A stretch of 7,082 nt of DNA from JBDSLU01 sp039916225 (GTDB taxonomy: Bacteria > Acidobacteriota > Vicinamibacteria > Vicinamibacterales > Vicinamibacteraceae). This document shows, in pieces, positions 1 to 5,925 of this stretch. The notes below the pieces were generated by a model. It did not search any database. It was not told where the DNA came from and saw only the letters and a list, made by a program, of their open reading frames with translations. The stretch is from contig JBDSLU010000264.1 of NCBI GenBank assembly GCA_039916225.1, positions 1 to 7,082 on the forward strand, read 5' to 3'. The position numbers were made by a program, and so were the translations under genes. Position 1 is the first letter of the stretch. Every line of letters starts with the position of its first letter.

Positions 1-31
1 ACTCAGGACCGCGGATCCGAGGCTGCCTGCG

Positions 32-50
32 GCGCGCCTGAGGGGCGCGC
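32..50 (-). terminator. GC-rich hairpin just downstream of the receptor gene; possible terminator
   Basis: A perfect 7-bp inverted repeat (GCGCGCC, 5-nt loop, GGCGCGC) begins 9 bp past the receptor stop codon. In minus-strand RNA it would form a compact, all-GC stem. No run of T follows it, so it is not a canonical intrinsic terminator. It may stabilise the 3' end, act as a weak or factor-assisted terminator, or be chance in GC-rich DNA. Confidence 0.35.
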
Positions 51-58
51 TCGCCAAC

Positions 59-3000
59 CTAGAAGTACATCTTGAAGGCGACCTGGACGATACGACGGCC
101 GAACTTGTTGTCGCGGGGCAGCACGCCGAACTGACTGTTCGACAGCTGGCCGTTGGTGTACTGGAGCCTGAGGTTCGTGTTGTCGTCGAAGAACCGCTGC
201 GGGTGGTTGAACACGTTGGTGAACGAGGCGCGGAACTGGAACTTCCGCGAGCCGCCCATCGGGAAGTTCTTGAAGACCGCGAAGTCGTGGTTCGTGTAGG
301 CGGGGCCGCGCAGGTCCGGGAAGATGTAATTCCCGTTCGAGCCCGGCGTCGGCAGCGCAAAGCAGCTCGGGTTGATCACCTGATCACCGCTGACGCCTTC
401 GCGTGGGTCGCACGTCAGCACCGGCATGGCCGTGATCTGCGGCGAACCGGTGATGCGCGTGTTGCCGCCCGCATCGGCGCCGGTCGACGTCGTCCCGGAC
501 AAGCCGAAGTTCGCGCCAATCGAACTTGCCGGCTGGAGGGGCGCGCCGCTGATGTAGGTCGATACCCCTGTGAACTGCCAGCCACCGAGCAGAGCCTTCT
601 TGAACGCCGCGGAATCGTCGAGGCTCGGGAACAGGTAGCTGTAACCGACGTTCAGCACGTGCGTGCGATCGTAGTTGAGGATGCCGTAGGCACCGTCGCG
701 AAGGTCGACGCCCGTATAGGTCGTCGACCCCTGATTGCCGCCGCGGATGCCGAGCGCCTTCGACCACGTGTAAGACACCGTGTAACTGAACTTCGAGCTC
801 GCCCGGCTGAGCAGCGCCTGCAGCGCGTTGTAGTTCTGGAAGTGCGAGTGCTGCGCCACCGGCAGGTCGCCGTACTCGCGGAGCGGACGGTACAGGTTCT
901 GGTCGCCATTCGGGTCGTTCAGCATGGCGCCGAGCGGCACGATGTTCAGGTTGTCGAGGCCAGAATTCAGCAGGCGGTCGCTCTTGCTGCCGACGTAGCC
1001 AGCCTCGATGGTCATCTGATACGGCAGACGGCGCTGCACCGTGAAGCTCCAGCTCTGAGTGCGGGGCTGCCGGTTGTCGGTGGAGAGAATGGCTCCGCTG
1101 ATACCCGGCTGCGTGTTCGGGTTGATGTTCGGAACGTCCGACAGCCGCGGGCTGTTGGTGACGTTGGTCGACGTCACGCCGAAGGGCAGGTCGATGAAGC
1201 CCGAGTACGGACCCTGCGCGTCGTGGAAGTTGAACAAGCCGTAACCGCCGCGGAGCAACGTCTCGCCGTCACCCGACAGGTCGTAGGCGAATCCAACGCG
1301 CGGCGCGAACAGGAGGCCCTTCACCTCGACGCCGGAGGTCGGGACGTTGGAGTTGATGTCCGTCCACGTGACGCCCCGGAACTGGGTCCCCACCGCCTGC
1401 GAGTTGTAGAGCGCTGGATCGAACACGGCCATGCCGACGCCGGTGCGCTCGTACCAGCCGCCGAGGTGCGACAGCCGCAGGCCGCCGTCGACAGTCAGTC
1501 GGTTGCTCGCCTTCCAGCTGTCCTGGATGTAGCCCTCGAAGAGGTTGTAGGCCATGTCCCGGACGACGTTGGGCGACTGTTCGTAGTACTCGGCGAGGTT
1601 GCCCGTCAGGATGTCCGAGAAGTAGTTGCCGGTGGTGTTGGCGCCCCAGGACGCCGGGACGAGGCGTCCGTTCGAATCGCCGTTGCCCGGCTGGCTGTTG
1701 TTCACCCACTCGTAGTAGGCGCCGGCTTTCATCGTGTGCGCGCCGGCGACCTTGGTCATGCTCTGCGCGCCCGAGATCAGCCACTTCTTCGCGAAGAGCA
1801 CCGGGTCGAACCCGCCAGGGTTGTACATCGTCGGACCGCTGCCCCAGCCAGTCATGGACGGGATCTGGTCGAGGCCGCTGTCGTAGATGCCGGGATTGGT
1901 GTAGCCGAGCGCCGAGCGCGAGACGCGGCTCGGATCCTCGAACTGGTTCGGGAAGTTGATGTAGGTTGCGGCGAAGGTCGATTCCGTCGTCAGCGAGGGC
2001 CCGAAGACATGGGTCAGGCTCGTCGTCATGGAGTGCGAGCGGTTGGGCGCCGTGACCGCGGTCGGGTAGGGCACCTGCTTGTCGTTGCGCCACCACAGGC
2101 CGACCGGGAAGTTCTGGGTTTCGGACTGCAGGTTGTAGCGGGCGAAGATGCGCGTGTTGTCACTGACGTTGACGTCGACACGCGACAGCCACTGCTGCAT
2201 GTTCTGATCGAGCTCGACGCTGTCGACGTAGTTGTAGCCGCCCGTCAGCGCCGGATCGGCGTTCGGTCGCGGCAGCAGCTTCAGCAGCGCCTGGCCGTTC
2301 GGATCGATCTGGTTGGCCGGGACGCGGCCGTTGACCAGGTTCGACGGGACGGTGCTGACGAACGAGTTGTTGAGGCCCGAGTATGCCGATGAGTTGGAGA
2401 AGTCACCGTTGATCTGCGCGTCGCTCGGCACCCAGGACTGCAGGATGCCGGTGTCGAGGCGCTGCTTGTAGAACTCGTAGCCGGTGAAGAAGAAGACCTT
2501 GTCACGGTTCTTGTTGAAGCTCGTGCCCGGGATGACCAGCGGGCCGCCGAGGTTGAAGCCGGGGTAGGCGTACTTGTTCTTCGGCTTGTTCTCGGCACCC
2601 GGTTCGGTGCTGAACTTGTTCAGGCGCCACTCGTTGGAGTTCCAGCGGTAGTCGCGCAGGTAGAGGTAGCCCATGCCGTGGAAGTCGCGGCCGCCGGCCT
2701 TGCTGATCACGTCGATGGTGATGGGCCCTTTGGCGTGCTCGGCGCCGTAGTTCGACTGCAGCACCTTGAACTCGCCGACCATGTCGGGGTTGGGGTTGAC
2801 CGAGGTGGCGCAGTTGCAGCCGGGGTCGGAGGCATGGGCGCCATCGATGACGATGTCGAGCGCGTCAACGCGGGTGCCATTGCCCGAGAAGGCGCCAACG
2901 GCGCTCTGCGGGCCGCCTTCGCCGTTGCCGTTGATGCCGATGACTTCGCCGTTGTAGCCGGGTTTGTTGCTGGTGCCACCGGAGGTCGGCGTCATGCCCG

Positions 3001-3493
3001 GCAGCAGCTTGAGCAGCTCGGCGGTGCTGCGGCCGACCATCGGGATGTTCTGGATCTGTTCGGAGGTCAGTCGGGCGCTCTTCTCGCCCGAGTCGATTGG
3101 CGCGATCTCGGGACGCGAGGTGACCGAGATCGTCTCCTCGACGCCGCCGACCTTTAGCGTGATGCCCGAGATCGTGCGCCGCTGTCCGAGCAGCAGGACG
3201 ATGTCGGTCGCTTCCCACGCGGTGAAGCCGGACATCTCGACACGCACCGCGTAGGTGCCGGAGGGGACCGAGGCGAAGACGAAGACGCCTTCACCGTTGG
3301 TGACCGTGCGCTGCACGGTCTTGGAGTTCTGGTTGGTGAGGGCGACGTCGGCGCCGGGCAGCGTGCCGCCCTGTGCGTCCGCGACCGTGCCCGAGATCGA
3401 TCCCGTGAGTGACTGCGCACGGGTGAGGGAAGGAAGACCGAGCGCCAGCACCACCGCCGACGCGACAATCAGGACCCAACGACCAAGACTCAT
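59..3493 (-). CDS. Oar-like TonB-dependent outer-membrane receptor with N-terminal carboxypeptidase-regulatory-like domain
   Basis: A 1144-aa outer-membrane receptor, probably for TonB-driven uptake of a large or scarce substrate; the substrate cannot be read from the sequence. Residues 1-26 form a signal peptide (MSLGRW, a hydrophobic core, then TRA before QS). Residues 29-118 look like a CarboxypepD_reg-like beta-sandwich (SGTVADAQGGTLPGADV, later SGTYAVRVEMSGF). Residues 125-270 resemble the plug (IPMVGR, LLKLLPGM, VIDGAH, then the stretch ending DVISKAGGRDFHG). The rest is a long beta-barrel with Oar-type signatures (NLGGPLVIPG, KVFFFTGYEFYKQ, TNVFNHPQRFF), ending in aromatic MYF, typical of outer-membrane proteins. 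A longer reading frame opens at 3574, but I chose ATG 3491-3493. It has AAAGGAG 9 nt upstream and starts exactly at the signal peptide, while the ATG at 3574 overlaps the predicted -10 box. The gene is divergent from the kinase operon. The frame is intact throughout. Family assignment is firm; ligand unknown. Confidence 0.94.
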   Translation of the reverse strand: MSLGRWVLIVASAVVLALGLPSLTRAQSLTGSISGTVADAQGGTLPGADVALTNQNSKTVQRTVTNGEGVFVFASVPSGTYAVRVEMSGFTAWEATDIVLLLGQRRTISGITLKVGGVEETISVTSRPEIAPIDSGEKSARLTSEQIQNIPMVGRSTAELLKLLPGMTPTSGGTSNKPGYNGEVIGINGNGEGGPQSAVGAFSGNGTRVDALDIVIDGAHASDPGCNCATSVNPNPDMVGEFKVLQSNYGAEHAKGPITIDVISKAGGRDFHGMGYLYLRDYRWNSNEWRLNKFSTEPGAENKPKNKYAYPGFNLGGPLVIPGTSFNKNRDKVFFFTGYEFYKQRLDTGILQSWVPSDAQINGDFSNSSAYSGLNNSFVSTVPSNLVNGRVPANQIDPNGQALLKLLPRPNADPALTGGYNYVDSVELDQNMQQWLSRVDVNVSDNTRIFARYNLQSETQNFPVGLWWRNDKQVPYPTAVTAPNRSHSMTTSLTHVFGPSLTTESTFAATYINFPNQFEDPSRVSRSALGYTNPGIYDSGLDQIPSMTGWGSGPTMYNPGGFDPVLFAKKWLISGAQSMTKVAGAHTMKAGAYYEWVNNSQPGNGDSNGRLVPASWGANTTGNYFSDILTGNLAEYYEQSPNVVRDMAYNLFEGYIQDSWKASNRLTVDGGLRLSHLGGWYERTGVGMAVFDPALYNSQAVGTQFRGVTWTDINSNVPTSGVEVKGLLFAPRVGFAYDLSGDGETLLRGGYGLFNFHDAQGPYSGFIDLPFGVTSTNVTNSPRLSDVPNINPNTQPGISGAILSTDNRQPRTQSWSFTVQRRLPYQMTIEAGYVGSKSDRLLNSGLDNLNIVPLGAMLNDPNGDQNLYRPLREYGDLPVAQHSHFQNYNALQALLSRASSKFSYTVSYTWSKALGIRGGNQGSTTYTGVDLRDGAYGILNYDRTHVLNVGYSYLFPSLDDSAAFKKALLGGWQFTGVSTYISGAPLQPASSIGANFGLSGTTSTGADAGGNTRITGSPQITAMPVLTCDPREGVSGDQVINPSCFALPTPGSNGNYIFPDLRGPAYTNHDFAVFKNFPMGGSRKFQFRASFTNVFNHPQRFFDDNTNLRLQYTNGQLSNSQFGVLPRDNKFGRRIVQVAFKMYF

Positions 3494-3502
3494 GTGCACC
3501 TG

Positions 3503-3509
3503 CTCCTTT
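3503..3509 (-). promoter_or_regulatory. Strong Shine-Dalgarno (AAAGGAG) that fixes the receptor start
   Basis: On the minus strand AAAGGAG lies 9 nt before ATG 3491-3493. It is the best ribosome-binding match in the window and decides between this start and the upstream ATG at 3574, which would add 27 residues (MPRSRKFTGQ...) ahead of an otherwise complete signal peptide. Confidence 0.85.
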
Positions 3510-3550
3510 GGAGGCAGAGTACGACCTGCGAACGTGCCGAAAATCTGGCC

Positions 3551-3567
3551 CGTGAACTTTCGTGAAC
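3551..3567. repeat. Direct heptamer repeat in the receptor leader; candidate operator
   Basis: CGTGAAC occurs twice with a 3-bp spacer (3551-3557 and 3561-3567), so the copies are 10 bp apart, about one helical turn. On the receptor's strand it reads GTTCACG AAA GTTCACG. It covers roughly the predicted +1 to +16 of the receptor transcript, where a bound protein would block transcription. Paired heptamers are a known binding style for NarL-class regulators and tandem sites for other regulators. Binding here is inference, and the repeat could be chance. Confidence 0.4.
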
Positions 3568-3572
3568 GCGGC

Positions 3573-3600
3573 ATTCTACGTCCGGACTAGCCCAAATCAA
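3573..3600 (-). promoter_or_regulatory. Predicted sigma70-like promoter of the receptor gene
   Basis: Reading leftward, TTGATT (3595-3600) is followed after 16 bp by TAGAAT (3573-3578), giving four of six and five of six matches to the -35 and -10 consensus. Transcription would start near 3566, leaving a leader of about 70 nt before the ATG at 3493. I see no comparable promoter on the plus strand of this 162-bp intergenic region; GATACT at 3624-3629 is a weak -10-like hexamer without a partner -35. Confidence 0.5.
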
Positions 3601-3655
3601 CTACCGAATTTAGTGGCTGGCCTGATACTTATGGGCAGGGTCGCTTGTTCGATAC

Positions 3656-5257
3656 GTGCACAAAATAGGCCCGTGGTCTTCTATCCCCCAGGTCGTGCCG
3701 CCGGTGCCTGAGCCGTCCGTCCCTTCGCCATCACCACCGCTCGACGAGTCGAGTGAATCGGCCGGTTCGGCCCTCGCCCGCCTCGCCATCGGCCTGGCGG
3801 TCGCGGTCCTCGTCATCGTCGGGTTCAGCCTCTACGCGGCCCGCGAGATCCGGACCCTCCGCGACGAGCAGGCGGCGACGTCCGAGCGGAATCGCCTCGA
3901 TACCCTGCAGATCGTCCGCATCCAGCAGAATCTGTCGAGTGTCGCCGGAGCCCTGCGCGACATGCTCGGCGGCACCGAGCCGTACCCCTTGAGCGCCTGG
4001 GCGAACACGTTCGCGCGCCTCCGCATCGATCTCGAACAGGCACTGGCGCGGGAACGGGACCTGGCGCCAGCCGGGCGACTCACGGCTGAGCAGGCTCGAC
4101 TCGACGAAGCCAACGGCCGCTTCTGGGAGGCGATGGATCGGGCGTTCGCGACGGCCACGGCCAGCGGCGGTGGGCCTGCAGCCGAGTCGGCTGGCGCCGT
4201 CCTTGTTCGTGGCGAGGCCAGCGCCCGGCACGCCGAGCTGGTCACCCTGGTGTCTCAGCTCGTCATCCACAACACCCGGATGGACGAGGCGTCGGCGGCC
4301 AAAGGCCGCGACGTCTACGACCAGGTGGCCCGGCAGATCTATCTCCTGGCTGCCGTGCTGGTCGCCGGAGTGGTCTTCGGCGGCGCTGTCCTGCTGCGCA
4401 ACACGCGGCGGACCTTCGAGACCGTCCAGGGTCTCGCTGCCGAGCGCCGGGCGCTCTCGTGGCGGATGCTGACGTTGCAGGAAACGCTGCAGACCGAGTT
4501 CGCCCGTGAGCTGCACGACGAGTTCGGCCAGATCCTGACCGCGGTCGGGATGATGCTCGGGCGGGCGCGTCGCAAAGCGGGCGCCGCCTCGGATGCCGAT
4601 CCGGCGATGGGGCCGATCGTCGCCGAGCTGGAAGAGGCCCAGCAGGTCACCCAGCGGACGCTCGACCGCGTGCGCAAGAAATCGCGGCTGCTGCACCCGG
4701 TCATCCTCGACGACTTCGGTCTGCAGCAGGCGGTCGGCTGGTTCACCGACGAGTTCGCCCGCCAGCACGGGATCGACACGCAGTTCGAGCCGGACGGCGA
4801 GCTGACCGGCCTGCCGGCCGACGTCTCGACCCACCTCTATCGCATCGTCCAGGAATCGCTGACCAACGTCGCCAAGCACGCCGAGGCGTCGCAGGTCGTG
4901 GTGCGGCTGGTCCGCGACGCGGAGGGCATCGAGCTGAGCATCGCCGACGACGGCAAAGGGCCGCCGGCGCTCAGCCCGGCGCGGGGCCCGAACGACGGGC
5001 CCGGCGGCATCGGCATCACCAGCATGCGCGAGCGCGCGGCGCTGATGGGCGGCCGGTTCGAGGCCGGCCGCGGCCCCCGCGGCGGCCTGCACGTCGTCGT
5101 CTGGGTGCCTCTGGCCAGCCCGATTCCCGAGCCCGAACCCGAGGCCGGTGCCGTGCCCGGCCCAGTCGCTGAGCCCGGCTCAGAGCCGCGCTCTGAGCCC
5201 AGCTCCGAGCCCAGCTCAGAGCTACGTGCGGATCCGCACATGAAGGGAGTACGCTGA
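3656..5257 (+). CDS. Membrane sensor histidine kinase, HisKA_3 / NarX-DesK-like class
   Basis: A 533-aa inner-membrane sensor kinase that should autophosphorylate and pass phosphate to the response regulator encoded next. A Pro/Ser-rich cytoplasmic leader (1-36) precedes TM1 (about 40-60). A mostly helical external sensor region (61-227) precedes TM2 (about 228-247). No clear HAMP follows, only a helical linker (249-282). The HisKA_3 H-box is ELHDEFGQ with His287, followed by the LHPVILDDFGL region. The ATPase domain shows the N-box (HLYRIVQESLTN, Asn404), DDGKG (431-435) and GGIGITSMRER (450-460). The catalytic part ends near 486. A Pro/Glu/Ser tail (487-533) extends beyond it and is partly built from a 12-bp tandem repeat. 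The GTG start is the first possible start after an in-frame TGA at 3623-3625. No good Shine-Dalgarno precedes it, and GTG at 3695 or 3704 would keep both membrane segments. The signal sensed is unknown. Confidence 0.93.
   Translation: MHKIGPWSSIPQVVPPVPEPSVPSPSPPLDESSESAGSALARLAIGLAVAVLVIVGFSLYAAREIRTLRDEQAATSERNRLDTLQIVRIQQNLSSVAGALRDMLGGTEPYPLSAWANTFARLRIDLEQALARERDLAPAGRLTAEQARLDEANGRFWEAMDRAFATATASGGGPAAESAGAVLVRGEASARHAELVTLVSQLVIHNTRMDEASAAKGRDVYDQVARQIYLLAAVLVAGVVFGGAVLLRNTRRTFETVQGLAAERRALSWRMLTLQETLQTEFARELHDEFGQILTAVGMMLGRARRKAGAASDADPAMGPIVAELEEAQQVTQRTLDRVRKKSRLLHPVILDDFGLQQAVGWFTDEFARQHGIDTQFEPDGELTGLPADVSTHLYRIVQESLTNVAKHAEASQVVVRLVRDAEGIELSIADDGKGPPALSPARGPNDGPGGIGITSMRERAALMGGRFEAGRGPRGGLHVVVWVPLASPIPEPEPEAGAVPGPVAEPGSEPRSEPSSEPSSELRADPHMKGVR
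5171..5218 (+). repeat. Four-copy 12-bp in-frame tandem repeat in the kinase C-terminal tail
   Basis: Four adjacent 12-bp units (starting at 5171, 5183, 5195 and 5207) follow the pattern GAGCCCnGCTCn with a few substitutions. Each encodes a Glu-Pro-x-Ser tetrapeptide (residues 506-521: EPGS, EPRS, EPSS, EPSS), and a partial fifth unit (GAGCTA) follows. The unit length is a multiple of three, so copy-number change would lengthen or shorten the tail without a frameshift. Confidence 0.9.
5226..5239. repeat. Perfect 14-bp palindrome at the kinase/regulator junction
   Basis: GTGCGGATCCGCAC is its own reverse complement. It lies in the last codons of the kinase gene, 3 bp before the AAGGGAG that precedes the response regulator start. 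In RNA it could form a 5-bp stem with a GATC loop close to that ribosome-binding site; as DNA it has dyad symmetry. No function is shown. Confidence 0.45.
5243..5249 (+). promoter_or_regulatory. Shine-Dalgarno-like AAGGGAG for the response regulator
   Basis: AAGGGAG lies inside the end of the kinase gene, 14 nt before ATG 5264. That spacing is longer than usual, so initiation may rely partly on ribosomes finishing the kinase at TGA 5255-5257, only 6 bp before the start. Confidence 0.5.
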
Positions 5258-5263
5258 ACCACC

Positions 5264-5920
5264 ATGGTTGAAGGATCTGCCATTCGCGTCGTCCTGTCGG
5301 ACGACCACGCCCTCGTGCGCCAGGGTTTTCGGCGCATCCTCGAGGACGAGGCCGGGATCACCGTCGTCGGTGAAGGCGGCACCGGCGCCGAAGCCGTGGA
5401 GCTGACCAGGACGCACAAGCCGGACGTCGTCGTGCTCGACATGGCGATGCCCGACATGAACGGTGTCCAGGCGGCGCGAATGATCCTGCGCGAGCGGCCG
5501 CAGACGCGCGTGCTGATCCTGAGCATGTATGCCGACGAGCAGTACGTCCGCAGCGCCCTCGACGCCGGCGTCGCCGGCTACATCCTGAAGAATGCGCTCG
5601 ACAACGATCTGACGCGCGCCGTGCGCGCCGTCGCCGCTGGCCAGCAGTACCTGAGCCCGGAACTGTCGGCGATCGTCATCAAGGCGCTGCAGGGCAAGGG
5701 CGAGTCCGACGATCCCTGGGATCAGCTGACCGAGCGCGAGAAGCAGGTGCTGCAGCTCATCGCGCACGGCAAGTCGAACAAGGAGATCGCGGTGGTGCTG
5801 GGCCTGAGCGTCAACACGGTCGCGGTGCATCGCGCCAACTTGATGGGCACGCTCAAAGTGCACAAGGCGGCCGAGCTCGTGCTCTACGCGGTCAAGAAGG
5901 GCCTCGTCGTCACCGGGTGA
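5264..5920 (+). CDS. NarL/FixJ-family response regulator with LuxR-type HTH
   Basis: A 218-aa DNA-binding response regulator, cognate partner of the kinase just upstream. The receiver domain (about 7-122) has the acidic pair Asp13-Asp14, the phosphoacceptor Asp59 in VVVLDMAMPDMNG, Ser87 in LILSMY and Lys109 in YILKN, so every residue needed for phosphotransfer is present. The LuxR/GerE helix-turn-helix occupies about 154-213 (LTEREKQVLQLIAHGKSNKEIA, then VNTVAVHRANLM). The length is normal for the family. The start is ATG 5264, 6 bp after the kinase stop. The kinase and regulator are in the same frame, parted only by TGA ACC ACC. The propeller gene follows after 5 bp, implying co-transcription. 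Its targets are not encoded here; its own operon and the divergent receptor are natural candidates. Confidence 0.96.
   Translation: MVEGSAIRVVLSDDHALVRQGFRRILEDEAGITVVGEGGTGAEAVELTRTHKPDVVVLDMAMPDMNGVQAARMILRERPQTRVLILSMYADEQYVRSALDAGVAGYILKNALDNDLTRAVRAVAAGQQYLSPELSAIVIKALQGKGESDDPWDQLTEREKQVLQLIAHGKSNKEIAVVLGLSVNTVAVHRANLMGTLKVHKAAELVLYAVKKGLVVTG
5915..5920 (+). promoter_or_regulatory. Ribosome-binding site overlapping the regulator stop codon
   Basis: GGGTGA includes the TGA stop of the response regulator and lies 5 nt before ATG 5926. This arrangement favours translational coupling of the propeller gene to the regulator gene and supports the chosen start. Confidence 0.55.
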
Positions 5921-5925
5921 AGCCG

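Noticed and set aside
203..2392. A 729-codon plus-strand open frame opposite the receptor gene
   Set aside because: It is codon-aligned with the receptor on the other strand, so its stops would need TTA, CTA or TCA codons in the receptor, which GC-rich genes avoid. The product is Arg/Val/Ala-rich with no domain motif, and the receptor is an intact, recognisable protein.
3620..3655. A promoter for the kinase operon around GATACT 3624-3629
   Set aside because: The hexamer matches only four of six -10 positions and has no -35 partner at 16-18 bp, so I do not list it as a feature.
3610..3816. A 68-codon minus-strand frame over the intergenic region and kinase start
   Set aside because: Low-complexity Gly/Ser/Thr product complementary to the Pro/Ser-rich kinase leader, with no supporting start signal.
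3731..5092. A 453-codon minus-strand open frame opposite the kinase gene
   Set aside because: Same codon-aligned antisense effect; the kinase has every catalytic motif in the plus frame and this product has none.
5222..5863. A 213-codon minus-strand open frame opposite the response regulator
   Set aside because: Codon-aligned shadow of a complete response regulator; composition is His/Arg/Val-rich and no family is recognisable.
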